NCBI GenBank assembly: GCA_013398055.1
Contig: VZRS01009544.1
Location: 62,001 to 126,000, forward strand
Reading direction: 5' to 3'
Length of the DNA: 64,000 bases
From: Ifrita kowaldi
Taxonomy: Eukaryota > Chordata > Aves > Passeriformes > Cinclosomatidae
In this document: in pieces, positions 10,890 to 23,271 of the stretch
How positions within the stretch are numbered: position 1 is the stretch's first letter
Layout: each line of letters opens with the position of its first letter
The notes under the pieces: model-generated
The model's database searches: none
What the model was told of the DNA's origin: nothing
What the model saw: only the letters and a program-made list of their open reading frames with translations
Position numbers and translations under genes: made by a program

Positions 10890-11757
10890 ATGCAAGGATG
10901 GAATATACCCTCTGCAAGTTTGCGGGCAATACTATTTCATGGGGAGCAGCCAGCATGGAGGAGCTGAAGACAGACAGATCTGGACAGGCTAAAGAAATGG
11001 GCAGACAAGAACCTCATGTAGTTAAAAAGAAATTAATACCAGTCCTGTGCCTGGGATATAATAACCCCAGCAGTGCAAGCTGGGATCTGCCTTGGGAAAA
11101 AACCAGCTTTGTACAAGATGCCCTGAGTTCCCAGCAGTCAGCAAGTCAAGCACTGATCAGCAGTCAACATTTACAACAAAGCCTAATGTAGTACTGAGCT
11201 ATGTTAGCAACAGTGTAGCTAGCAGGTGGGAAAAATTATTTGTTTATCTCCCTCTAGTCAGCCCTTGGGAGCTACTTCTAGAAGTGTCCATGTTGGGACT
11301 CTCTAGTGGAAAAAAGACATTGACAAACTGGGGGGTCCAGGGCAAGGCAACAGTGCAGATTAGGTGGTGTGACACATACAGAGGGATTGAAACAGCTGGG
11401 TTTGTGCTTCTTTGGAGAAGACAGGGTTAAAGGAGAAATCTGAACACTGACCTCGTCTGTCTAAGAGGACATTTATAGAGAAGATAAAGCCAGACTCTTC
11501 TTGAAAGTGCACAGCAAAATAATGAGGGACAATGGCCAAAACCTGCAAATTCCAGTTAACTAGTGGTAAATAATTTCTTACAATATAGTCAAGAGCTGAA
11601 ATGCATCACCTACAGAGGTTGTAGAACCTCCATCCTTAAAGATAATTGCAATGCAATTGGAGGTGACTGGGCAACCCGGTCCAAATGGTGGATCCAGCTT
11701 CAAATCTGGACCTGTTTCAGAACTTCTTTCTGGATCCTATCATAATGATTCTGTGGC
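10890..11757 (+). mobile_element. CR1 LINE 3' portion, old, plus strand
   Basis: It begins in the reverse transcriptase around the FADD box: ATGGAATATACCCTCTGCAAG then TTTGCGGGCAATACT, giving YTLCKFAGNT, so the box itself is mutated. It continues through GATCTGGACAGGCTAAAGAA, ACAAGAACCTCATGTAGTT, GTGCCTGGGATATAATAACC, GTAGCTAGCAGGTGGG, TATAGAGAAGATAAAGCCAG, CAGACTCTTCTTGAAAGTGC and AGAGGTTGTAGAACCTCC, to a worn 3' tail (ATGATTCTGTGG) near 11757. Several overlapping open frames here (10886-11191, 11092-11430, 11563-11745) are remnants of this element and not genes. Confidence 0.8.
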
Positions 11758-12350
11758 TTATTTTAGGTCTTTTAGGCCTCATAGTGACACTCTCCTTTTT
11801 AAAAGAAAATATTTATACTGAGAAATTAATGATTAAGGTCAGTACTGGTAATTTTACTCTCCTCTATGTCCAAAGGTACTTTGAATCCTTACAGAGGAAG
11901 GCAGTGTTTTGAAAACAGACTTATGACTTTAAGTTCAAAAAGGAAGATTCTTTCAACATTAAAGTCTTTGGAAAATTCTGGAAAAGAATATTCGCAAAGT
12001 ATCCAAGCAATGAAAATGGTGGATCCAGTAATCATACTGAACGGAACACATCACTTAGTTTCTAAAATACTCACATATCAATTGTATTACCTTTTCACTA
12101 ATGGTGGTAGAAATTTCTGCATGTAATCTTGGGATTGTGACCCTGTAACATAAAGCTGCAGTTGTTTTCCTTTACTCTGTTACTGAAGATGGACTCTAGG
12201 CAGGAAAAAACAACTGTATCACTTTCTTGCCTCAGCATAAAAAAAAAAAAATTTTTTTCTGCTAGGAAGATATACTTGAGGAAATTTTGTAACAGATAGT
12301 TTTCCCACAGGAAAATGGGGGTTTATAAGCACCTGGCTTCCTGGCAGCTC
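11758..12350. other. unique sequence with an A13/T7 tract
   Basis: No gene is recognised. A run of about 13 A followed by 7 T lies at 12239-12258. The frames at 11685-12126 show no motif. Confidence 0.35.
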
Positions 12351-12483
12351 ATAAGACAGAGTCTTATAGTGCAGCTCTTTGTAGTTCCCTGGTCCTATGA
12401 CAGCCCCAGGTAGATTCAGGCAGCCATAGCCCAGGGTGCTTCTCAGCTCCCAGGCTCCAGCACTCCTCTGCGGGCTGTCATAG
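12351..12483. repeat. inverted-repeat pair in a GC-richer patch
   Basis: A small perfect hairpin lies at 12351-12367 (ATAAGAC, AGA, GTCTTAT). It is followed by a 12-bp perfect inverted repeat: CTATGACAGCCC at 12395-12406 and GGGCTGTCATAG at 12472-12483, separated by 65 bp. The patch is noticeably richer in G and C than its surroundings and contains no CR1 or LTR signature. Whether it is transcribed or is a relic of a DNA transposon cannot be seen. Confidence 0.55.
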
Positions 12484-15400
12484 AGGGAGGGAGCCTGGAG
12501 GGCACAATGGATTTCAGAAACATGGACATGTTCCTGTAGTGGAAACAGAGAGTTTTGCTTTTCATCCCTCCCCTCCCCCCACCAAACTTTTCAAATCATA
12601 AAATCTTTTGCAGAAATTAAGTTAAGCTTCCCAGCCAGGTGGGTGTCTGGGCTGAAGATCCATCCAGTCTTGACTAAGCTTTTCAGTCTGGTCACAGGGA
12701 GTGTAGTAGTAGCTGTGTAACCTAGGAACACTCTCCTAAGGCAGAGCTGTCTTCAGATTTTCCAAAGAAATGGGCAGTGAGCATCCCAAAGATGGTACAG
12801 GTGTCAGAAAAGTGCTTTCTCTTATTTTTTTAAAAAACTAATGACTTCATAATACATTCATCCAGCACTGACTCATGGAAAGACAAGACAACCTGAGAAA
12901 AATCATGGAAGTAAATGAATATTACAGGTGTGTTGCATTCCCTGAAGAAAACACATGTTCTCTGTGCTCTCTGCTCATGGAAGTGTGTCTGGGGGAAGTG
13001 AGCACATTTGACTCCATCCATATATCAGTGTCTGAACCCGTTATTTAAAATGTTTGTTACTTTACATTACACCAAGAGTAGTTCTTGGAAATTATTAGGC
13101 AGTATAATATATAGTGCAGATGATACTAAATATGATTAACATTTGAATCGTTGCAGTCTGACAAGAAGAATTGCCATAATGAGGAGATAAATACGGGCAA
13201 TACATAAATCAAGTTCAAACATCAAAATTTTTAGATCTTGGCCCTGTCTAAAGAGAACATGTGTTATTCATACATCTTTGAATTGCAGACATGTGTTTGC
13301 ACACCTCTGAGAAAACAGATGACATTCCCATATCCAGTTTGAATAATGGTATATATATTTTTGCCTTTGAGCAGGGCTTTACTTCAATTTGCCTGCAGAA
13401 TTTTTTGTCTTTCTTTACGTTTGTTTTCCATGTTTGGTAAGTAAGTTATTAGGGAATTGGCCCTAATACCAAACAAAGGAAAAGGACCCAGACAGGTACT
13501 AGATGAGTGGAGATAAGAGCTTCTTCCTGAACAGCTGATTCTCTAAAACGATGAAATAAAAAAATCCCTCATAAGATAAAGATATGGCTGATCAACAGAA
13601 CATGTGAGCAGGTCAAACACCCAATTTCAATGCATGAACTGATTTGCTCTTGATTTTATCTTTCACGTTGGAAAACAAGGTTCACTGGAATCCCTTCCAG
13701 AGTGCTTTGTTAGCTGGAAGATGGTGGAAGGTGTTGGAGGTGAAGAGAGATGGGAAACAGAAAAGGGCACAAGGGCTGGCATGCTGAGTGGGAAACCTAG
13801 AGGGGTAGCAGTGCCTGAAGGTCCCTACTGATGACTGCCTCATTCCCTATTCCAGTTTATTTCCTGAAAGTTGTCTGATTGGAGAGGAGAGGAACTCTAT
13901 GAGACATAGCTCCGTAGAATTTGTTCTCAGGATCTGCATTCAGGCCAGAGAAGGTATGTTTAACTATTCAGGAACTGCTAAGGCAGTGACAGTGGATGCT
14001 CTGGCTTCCAGGGCGTACACCACAGAGAATAGCCAAGTTTATGTGTTTCCTTGAAGCCTGAAAGGAGTGGTTCCTTCATGGGCCACTGATTTGTCCCTGT
14101 CAGGCATTTGTTAGGTTCCTGAGAAGGTACAGAGGGATAGCATACCCACTCCAGAAAACCCCGCAAATCTGGAAGAACGCTATGCCAAAGCAGCTGGTGG
14201 CTGAGGTCTCACGTGTGTCACTTGGCACTGTGGATTCAGGAGTGCCTGCTGCCTGCCATTACTCCACCATTGCCTCAGTGTTGAAGCACTTCAGTGCCAA
14301 CAGCTCCACGTCTTTATGTTGCCTTCTTTATCCAGATGTGCTGAGTAATTCACAGCAGCCTCAGACCCCGAGTCCCGACACGGCAGTGAACTGCCCAATC
14401 AGCAAAGAGTAAATGCACTGCTCTCTTTGGGGCTTCTTCTGAGAGCAGAAGCAGGTGATGCCTCATGGGAAGAGGCATTCTGATTGCTGTACCTCTACAC
14501 CTCATGCTGATATTATTCCTGCAGAAGTGCATCACAATGGGCCCATGGCCTGAACAGGACCATGTCATTCCTTTAATCTCCCGACTGACATTAGTGCCAG
14601 CTCTGCCTTTCTCTTTACCATGCAGACTATAAGCCTTGAAGGACCAGAGAAAGAAAATCCTCCATTACTATACTTCTTTTCTTTTCAGAAAAGAAACAAA
14701 ACCTAAGCTCTATGGAGTATGCTTACATACATTGTCTGCCAATCAAAAGCATTTCAGAGAACCTCATAAATCATTTAGTTACACAGAAAATGTGGCCAGT
14801 TTGATGATATCTCTCCGCTTCAACTGGGATTTTTTTCTGTATGTATAATTTGTTTGTGGCAATTATATGAACATGAAAACAGAGACAATCATCATTAGAT
14901 AAGATTTAAAATTTCAGCATTAATCAGCTCCTATTTCTGGCTCTTTAAAAGCATTTGAACTGCCTTCTCTTTTTTGATTTATTTTTATTTCCTTAAAAAA
15001 ATCAGCTGTGATATTTTCCACTTAAAGCAGTGGAAGTGCTGCCCGTGGTTAATCTCCTATTCTTGGTCATCATGTTTGCTGGCTCCCAGCTCACTTGGAG
15101 CCAGCTTACTGGCTGGCCTAATGGGATTTCCAGACCTGCGTCCTCTTCTTATGGTGGCTGTCCCTCACACACCCTCAGAGCTCCCAGAAAGCATGCCAGA
15201 GAAGGTGTTGCCCTTCAGAAAAGCTTATCAGAAATGGATTTTAAGGAGGAATCTGTACTTCCCTGGTCTTTAAAGGAAGGCAGTGACCTCTCTGTTTCTC
15301 AGCTCAAGCACAAATCAGTAGTCTCAGTTTCAGCACTGAAGCTGTCATTTGAGAGGGGCTTGGGCAATACAATCAAATGAACTGCAAAACAGATTTTCCT

Positions 15401-17133
15401 GTGCCAGATTTGGACTTTGAAAATCTGCATATTAAGAAATTAGACTGACCATGTGCCAATTCACCACTATACAGAGACACATCCAGAAAATCACAGTTAT
15501 GAGTCTGTGAGGATTTGTGACATTATGAGAAACAGGCAGCAGCAAAGGAGGTACTGATTTTCCATATTACCTTCAAAACCTTTCATAAAGAGATTTGAAA
15601 GGAATTATACATTCTTAAATTGATGTACCTTTTACCAAACTAAATAACCTATTCTTGGGATTTAAAGACACACATCATTTGTCATTAAATGATAATCAAA
15701 ATAAACTTTAAAATCTGAAGAGCCTATACTAACACCAAACTCAAAGGACACTTCAGATTTCTACCAGTGGCACAAATACGTCTTAGGTTTTATTGCTTTA
15801 TCCCTCCTAAAGATTTTATGTTGATTTAACAGACTTCATTCACCATGCAGCCTTACAAAAGGTGACATCTTGATGTCTGGTGGTTTACTTCAACAACTAC
15901 GAAATCTTAAATCACAGCTGAATGTGACCTGACACAAAGGAAAAATAAATCCCTGCGGTCATTTTAGTCAACATTAATAGTATCAACTCCTGATTGTCCA
16001 GAAACACAAACTACATATTTCCAGGAATAGTAAGCTGAGATTCAAACTCATGAATTATCTAGTCAATGGAAGAGTCACAAAAGGCCCAGCACATCAAGAA
16101 CATGTTACTTTTGTGCACATATAGCAAAACAGACATGTAGCCAAAAATGTATATTTTTAACCTGCAAAGGCCCTTGGTAACTTGCTAAAATTCTATTTGC
16201 ATATTCATGTTAACAGCACCACAAATTAGAGCTGACACTTTTGCTGCAGCCTGTGCTGGTTTTTCCTATATGCATGAAATAGTGACAAAATATCAAAAAG
16301 ACCCACATTTTCTTTCTGATGGCTGTGCTCAACTGCAGCTTTCCAATAAATTGTTAACTCTTCAGAGTTTCTTCTCTCTAATTTTCCAGTGACTAATTCG
16401 AAGAAAGAAATCTGCTCCCAGTTGTTCTAATTGTTACTTGCTTAGATTATTAGAACTAAAATATTGACATCTTTCAAAAAAAAAAGTTTGTGAGAAAAAG
16501 TGATAACAGAGTATCCATTAGTAACATTGAATAAAAGAAGATGCTAATGGGAGATGTCTTATGGAGTTAAAATTTACTTGCCTTTTTAGAGCTTTTTGGT
16601 CTTTTAAGGATTATTTCCCATTCTATAAGCTATAGATACCTGATAACAGCTCCTCAGCTCTATGATATTAAATAGCTTGTCTGAAGAATGATAGGCTCCT
16701 AGAAGCAAATGAGGGGACATTTTTGCCCATGAACAAATTCACACAAAGAATTTTCCACTGCATAAACTGTGGCCATAGCAAAGTTTTTGGAGAAAGTAGG
16801 GAAAAGTACTTCACAAAGTTTTTCTAGAAGGTCTTGGAAATCTTATGAGTCTTGCAGTCATTCAGGGGGAACTCATTTTTAATGGCTGCTCCACACTGTT
16901 ATATATAGGCTTACACATGAATTTCCAACATTTGTAAAGAAATCTTTTCTGTACTCCTTTCCAATATCTGCATCTCTTCTGAAGTCTCAGTCTCTAAAAC
17001 TGAAAATTGGTTTCCAATCAGTGTCATACCAACCCTGAAGATAGCAAAATATTAATTTCTTTATCTTATAAATGATAGTCTTACATTTGCCCTGTTTTGA
17101 GACAAATCACATTTTTGATGGGTTGAACCAAAA
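12484..17133. other. long unique stretch, no supported gene
   Basis: I find no transposon tail, RNA gene or credible exon. Two overlapping frames at 14974-15380 (+), one beginning MEVLPVVNLLFLVIMFAGS, look signal-peptide-like at the start but lose any pattern after that and have no family match I know. A small 7-bp inverted repeat (ATTAGGG/CCCTAAT) lies near 13448-13467. Confidence 0.4.
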
Positions 17134-17143
17134 TGTGTGTGTG

Positions 17144-17182
<39 letters not shown>
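17134..17182 (+). repeat. compound (TG)n(TA)n(TG)n microsatellite
   Basis: Alternating purine-pyrimidine DNA: about five TG, seven TA and twelve TG units. Likely length-polymorphic and able to adopt Z-DNA or cruciform structure. The minus-strand frame at 17107-17322 owes its HTHTHT and YIYIYT runs to it. Confidence 0.95.
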
Positions 17183-18090
17183 TTGTAGGCAGATGTCAAA
17201 TTACATTTATTAACCTCATGGTAGACAGGAAAGGTAAATTTCCTTTTGCGTGGTGCTGATGACAGTGCTGCTACAGCAAAAAGGGCTGTACTTTGTATAG
17301 ATAGTCTTGTTAGTCTGGACATTTTTATCTGCAGATTCAGTGGGCAGGCAAGTAGGTGAATCAGAGTAGAAGTGACGTTTCCTTTGACAGACGCTTTTCA
17401 GAGACAACACATCAGGAGTAAACTGGCCGTGTTTGACACCACCCCAGAGAATGAGATTGGAAGTGACAAACACTGAGCTTTCTTCATTTCTCTCTTGTGA
17501 TTTGGCAACAAGGGATCTATAATTCAGATTTGTCACTTCTCACTCTTTTCACATTAAGAATTTGCCTTTTATAATGTGACTGGGGCCACATGGCCTCCTT
17601 GTTACTTTAAGGGAGATGAAGTTTACACAAGCAAAACTGACTTGCAAAGAAAATAGGGGCAAAAACCTCTACAAGGCAACATAGCACAGTGATGAAATGC
17701 AATGTCATGTTGAAATGACTCTTGGTGTCTCTCTTAAAAATATGTCAATATACTTTAAATGTTACAAACACGAGGGTAACATTGAATCAAACAGATATCA
17801 TTTAGTTTTGTAGGTGTAGCGGATTTCAGCTGCGAATCTCCAGCGCCTTCAGAAAGGATGTCAAGATATAGTCCAGCATCTACCACATGAGCTACTTTGA
17901 TTTCGGCCTTTTACATATATAATGAAAATAAATCTAGCTGCTATATTTACAACATCTGTTTAGAGAGCATGGTGTTCTGTTAAATCTTTTCGGTACAGGG
18001 AAGCTGGACCACCTGAGACACTTGTAACCTGAGAATCAAGGGAGGGATTGAAATTTCCTTGAGTATAATTGCAGTTCTAAAGGCAAGATG
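17183..18090. other. unique sequence with a possible conserved patch
   Basis: A 106-codon minus-strand frame (17216-17536) has no recognised domain. The patch around 17815-17935 (GTAGCGGATTTCAGCTGCG, then CCAGCGCC) is unusually CpG-containing for this window and could be conserved noncoding DNA. Confidence 0.25.
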
Positions 18091-18138
18091 TAGGTGTCTA
18101 GCTCCCCGTAGAATCAATGGAAAGCAGCAAGCACCTCT
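18091..18138 (+). repeat. ancient palindromic repeat relic
   Basis: TAGGTGTCTAGCTCCCC, then AGAATCAATGGAAAGCAG, then GCACCTC resembles a long-dispersed amniote palindrome of the form TAGGTGCCTA...ATCAATGGGA...AGGCACCTA. ATGTAGGTGTCTA occurs identically at 62238-62250. Low confidence because the copy is worn and no search could be run. Confidence 0.35.
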
Positions 18139-18459
18139 ACATTATTTTGTGAGTCTTTGGCTCAATAGCTACCATAATTAAAATTGAGGGCATGAAAACC
18201 CCTTCTGAAAAGAATGCAAATGTGTAGTATGACAAAAGCTTATACTGGAAGGATTTTGGAAGTTGAACTGAATCAACAGAACAATTCAAAAGATGGTTTC
18301 ATAGAAGCTCACAGAAACATTCACCATTCCATTGAAAGAGCTAATTTAGAAAGAACATATTTGTACCCTTGCAATAAATTTCCCACGTCCTGCTGAGAAT
18401 GCCATTCCTTTGAGAAAGGAGCCCTCCAGCCCATATCATCAGAATCAAACATTCAAGAA

Positions 18460-18680
18460 ATGTGATGGGGGGAAGTAGAGGCGTCAGCGGACGGCAGCTC
18501 ACTTAACCCAACCGCTAGATGAAAAGCAAATGTATTAAGAGCTCTGACGTCAAATGACAGGCATCTTTCCAAGGGAAATTTTGTCAGAACTTCATATAAA
18601 TCAAAAGACAGATTGTGAAGCTTTTTATTGGCAATTGCACTTGTTCATGAAGTAAGATAAATTAACAGGGAGCAGAAAGG
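18460..18680. promoter_or_regulatory. candidate conserved element with a full CRE
   Basis: The patch contains the complete palindromic cAMP-response element TGACGTCA at 18545-18552, followed by AATGACAGGC, and nearby CpG dinucleotides (AGGCGTCAGCGGACGG) that are otherwise scarce here. No repeat signature overlaps it. The CRE is a known CREB/ATF site. That it is an enhancer is inference. Confidence 0.3.
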
Positions 18681-21087
18681 TAAGCCAAAAGGCATCTTCA
18701 TTTTGCAGACCTTGCCTTGCAGCTCTGGAATTTCCTTAACTGACAATTGTTAAGAAAATCCAGAGATGGTGTGTTCACATCCATGACTAGTTGCAAAGTA
18801 AAATAAATTGCAATCAAAAGAAGGGCTTCCTAACTGGATATTTAGATGGAATTCAAGACAAAGAAAAGAAATGGAGAAAGTTTTAGCCAGGATTTTTGCC
18901 AGCTTTGCTCTTTGCCAGCCAAGACCTCAAAGCCAAGGAAATTTAGAGTTGTTCTAGACTACTTCTGTCTTTGGATATATTACTCTGAGTTTTATAGTGG
19001 CATATAGTTCAGCCAGGAACGCAAATTGTGATCTTGGGTTCAAAAACTCTCTGGAGACTTTTCCAAACTGTTGCTGCTATGACAGTTGGAAAATGGACAA
19101 ATGTTTCAGTAATAGTCCAAGGGACAGTCTGTCCTCAAAATCACTGCTGGCAATGCAACTTCATTTGCCCAAGCCTAGATTTCTTCTCCAAGACAGAGAT
19201 AACAGAGCTCAAAGACAGCAGATAAACACTACAGTCTATACATCAAAAATTATCTTGAAGATCACAAAATTTTTTTGCTTTTTTAGTATCTAGTCAAGCC
19301 TGACAGCTTTAAAATACTGAAAAAAATATTTTTACACAGTACACTGGATATATATTCCCAAGTTCATATTTTTCTATTCAAAATGATATCAGTAAACAAA
19401 ATCTAGTAAAGAACTAGTAGACAGACACTGCCAAAGAGTGATTTATCTTTTCCTTACAGAGACATCCCCTCAAGGTGCCTATGTCTCTCCTTTCACTAAA
19501 AGAAATTTATAGACAAAATCTAAATTTAGGCAATGAACTTCAGGTCTGAGGCGCATCTTTCCACTGTGACTGAAGGTTCTGATATAAAAAGATCATAACA
19601 CTGCCTTCATGCTCACATGTCTTGCGTAAATATGTTTTCACATTTAAGTTGTCAGTGTCTTTGTTGCTTCTGTCTGGTTCTGTGAAAGAAGTTGGTTTTC
19701 TTCATCTATTCTAAACAAACAGAAGCAATTACATAATTTTTTAACCTAGTTTTCCCAGGTATTTTGTTCTCATCCCAAATTGCTTATTTTGTTTTAGAGA
19801 AATCAAGCCTCAAATTTGGAAAAATGCATAATGCTTGTAATTAAAAATTGTCAGTTTTAGGAGATTCTTGCTCTTCAGGAAAACCTTTAACTCAGCAACT
19901 AAATCCTGAATAGGGAGACATAAACCAATAGTCTTATCCAAATAATGAATGTTTATGAAAAAATCCCAAAAGTAGAGAAAAGTGAAGAAAAACTTTATAT
20001 AACCATTCATTAAATATTTTATGAGCTAGAAATTATCTTTTTTTTCATTATATTATCATTATATTTGCTCTTATTCTTATGAGCAATATATCTGCCTTAG
20101 AGTTAACTTCTCAAAGAAGTTGCATTAGTTGAGAAAATTATGATTGATTTAATATAATTTTAAATAATAAATTTGCTGGATGGACTGTAAAAATCTCTGG
20201 CATTTTAAAACACAGAATTAAAAATAGAAAAAAAATTGCAAAGATTTCAGAATACGCATCTTTCTCACTGCAAGGGAATATGTCATAGGTGTATCCTAAT
20301 CTTGCACACTTTCAACAAGAAGATTACTATACTTTAGGTGCATGATATAAAGATGTATTTAGGAAAAAAAAAAAAAGCACCTTGATCAACTACCCAAACA
20401 CACCAAAACCAGGTGTTTTCTAGAAAATAGTCTCTGTGTCCATGGCATGCTTCTTGTACGAGTTCATCTGGAGTCCTTGATGCAGATATGAAAACTTCTT
20501 GGGTCCTACCAACCTCTCCAACAACATGAGGAATTGGAATAAATGACACTGACTTAGCTCGCCCAATAATACAAGATTTGACTCAGTAAATGGTGTAGTT
20601 TTTGGACTTGCTTGTTGAGGAATGATGAAGTTCACAGTATCAGCATCCGAACTATGATCAAGGACCCTTGCTGAGAAGAACAGGCAATTTGTATTTTTTG
20701 GAACTCTTCCCTGGAGCATTTACATTCGTCACAGTTTCTTAGACATTTTTACATTAGTTGTAAAATATGTTCACCACATATGTTTGGTAGCTTTGTACGT
20801 TTTAACTTTAGCACCTGTGATTCTAATCTGGTCTGGGAACAGAAAACATGATTTTCTGGGGCAGATAATTTCCACCAGGAAGCGTCTGATATTTCTAGTC
20901 AGCCACAAAGCTCCTGTGTGTTAGTGCTGAGACAAAGGGAGCCACTGGGAAGAAAGCTTTGGCTTGGATGGCGTGCTGGGTGATGGGGGAGATTCAGACT
21001 CCAGGATGTAGGATGCAGGTTGATTAATTCTTCTGTATTTGTGTTTGCTTGATATTAAGCACATAGAGAACAGAGATACAGCTGTTT
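18681..21087. other. unique AT-rich stretch
   Basis: No gene or transposon is recognised. A run of about 13 A lies at 20363-20375, and 19960-20260 is especially AT-rich. Frames at 18997-19293 and 20334-20719 show no motif. Confidence 0.35.
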
Positions 21088-21149
21088 AAAAACAAACAAA
21101 TAAACAAACAAACAAAGACAGAGAGAGAGAGAGAGCGAGAGAAAGAAGC
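21088..21149 (+). repeat. (CAAA)n then (GA)n simple repeat
   Basis: AAACAAACAAATAAACAAAC passes directly into GACAGAGAGAGAGAGAGAGC. A compound simple repeat without other signal. Confidence 0.9.
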
Positions 21150-22740
21150 AGATCAAGGAAAAGACAGTAGAGCTGGGAGAATGTCCCACTCACTACCAAC
21201 CTCAGCAATGTGAAAATGAATGATTAGTGAAATGCAGCAATGCTGCTCTTCTCTCGGGTTTATATGCACACTTCTCTTGTTTTAAATTTCACTTCATCTT
21301 CCCAAGCCTCCATATAGACATGTTGCAAAACTAATACTTCTCACCTGTACAGTTACTTGTGTTACAGAACTTTTGGAGAGAACAGAATGCCACAGGATAC
21401 TTACATATTTACACACTTCCTTACACATTTGAATTGTATTCAGAGGTGTTTAAGTTGACATGGTACTGCAGACTCCGTCTCCTGGCTATTCAAATCCAGA
21501 ATATGCTGAATTGCATGATGATTTCTTTCCAGTCTACTCAGCTTGATGCAAGCATGCAATGGGGCATAAACAGAAGCCCAGGAGTCACAGCACGCAAAAG
21601 GCATAAACTAATTTTCCTTGGGTCTAGATATCAATTTCTAGATCTGAACTGTTTTCCAGACCTCCAGACATTGACTACAGCCATGCTGACATACCTATTT
21701 CCATTTGAGGACACAACCTCAATAGTCCACGCTCTCCTGAGATTTGCAAAAAGTAGAGTTAATGTGCCAACTTCACAGATAGGAAAGTGAGGTAAAAAAC
21801 TAAGGCTGTTCCCTAAATCTTTCAGGTATTAACTTTCCACTGTCATCCATCAGCAAAACTGACAGATTATTATATCCTAACTACAGTGTCATGTTCTACC
21901 CCACCCTCCCCTCCCATTTCTTTTGCCTATAGCATATTTTCTCAGGCATGAGAGATTGCTTTCAGCCCTTTTGTGGCCACTGACTTTGAATTAGGTTTAT
22001 GAATGCAAAGAAGCTGTCTGAAACCTCTCAAAACTTACAGAAGATTCTGCTCTGAATTGAACACCTTGATGCTGAGATGCAAATACAGCTTTCTACAGTG
22101 ATCAGTGCAGTTAATTTTGAAGTTGTTGGTGTAATTAGTTGGATATGACAGAGCATTGTTTACCATTTCATACAAAATTAGATTTTCACATTTACCACCT
22201 CAATGCAACCAACATGCTACAAATATAAAAATGCTCCAGCATTTTTATGATATTTATCTATTGTACATACTCACTCCATACTAACTTAATTCTCCTATTA
22301 TCTGGAATCTAATTTTTTTTTTCACAGACAAGGAGTAAAAGCTGCTGGAATGTAAAATTATTAGAAAAATTAATTCAAACCAAATGAAGCATGAGAAAAA
22401 CTAGATAAATTGGCCTTTGCTTCATAACGAAAGCCCAGCTCATTGAGATGAGTTAAGAAAGATAGGAGGGTCAAGGTTGATGTAATATTCTTATCTTGGA
22501 AGTACTGACAACCACCCATGAGAAAATTTATGCCATGAAGGTCCATAACCATGTGCAGCAACCGAGTGTAAGAAACTGTACAGTGGACTAGAAACCTCCC
22601 AGGGTCCTTTCCTGTCTGAACTACCCTACAATCCTTCATCCTAGTAATTAAGTAAATTAAAAAGAGTAGCATAAAGGAAATGTGATCATCTGACAGTTAT
22701 GCTAGTATGACTCACACCATGCATGCACGCAGTGATAAGT
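21150..22740. other. unique sequence, no supported gene
   Basis: The 143-codon plus-strand frame at 21359-21790 is one of the longest in the window. Its translation shows no domain, repeat or conserved motif I recognise, and it has no obvious promoter or splice context. Chance in AT-rich DNA is the simplest reading. Confidence 0.4.
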
Positions 22741-22744
22741 CCCG

Positions 22745-22766
22745 TTCCCACTGACGTCAGTGGGAA
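22745..22766. repeat. perfect 22-bp palindrome centred on a CRE
   Basis: The arms TTCCCACTGA and TCAGTGGGAA flank a central CG, so the whole 22 bp reads the same on both strands and contains TGACGTCA at 22752-22759. The core resembles an ancient amniote repeat (TCCCATTGACTTCAATGGGA). CREB/ATF binding is possible from the site alone. See the matching worn palindrome at 45422-45443. Confidence 0.7.
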
Positions 22767-23271
22767 TCCTGCTTGATTTCCAGTAGTCTCTTACTCAGCA
22801 TGAAAATGAGGAAAAGCAAAATGTTGATTCCTGAAAAATGCAGAAATGGAAAAATATGTGGCACAGCAGATTAAGCAATGATAAAATATGTTCAGTCCAA
22901 AACATCTTTATGGTCTTATAAAAATCTTTTACATGATTACAAAATGCAATATTATTTCCCAAATTAAGGAATATCCTTAAAACATCTACCTAAATTACCA
23001 ACAGCTTTGTCTTTTCTGAATATTGTCTTTTTTGAGCTGTATCTTTGAAGAATCAGAGATTCTACCTTTGGAAGAAACACTGAAATCTTGTAACAGAAAT
23101 GGTGGGTAGATACCAAATATTCTGTCTGTATACTCCTGTTACATCTTTTGTCTGCAAATGAAATTAAATAACACATTTTATTTTTTGCCTCCTGTGAATA
23201 ATTTTAAGTTTAGAGTGGTTTTTAAGACTGATTTAGCTATAGTACTTCCAGGCTGTTCTTAGGTATGCTGC

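Noticed and set aside
11096..11116. CCAGCTTTGTACAAG resembling a cloning-site sequence
   Set aside because: The match to recombination cloning sites is partial, and the sequence lies within a continuous old CR1 fragment.
15030..15380. Signal-peptide-like frame MEVLPVVNLLFLVIMFAGS
   Set aside because: After the hydrophobic start there is no recognisable domain, and a second frame overlaps it on the same strand. Chance is likely.
21359..21790. 143-codon plus-strand open frame as a gene
   Set aside because: No recognisable family or motif and no gene context. Expected by chance in 64 kb.
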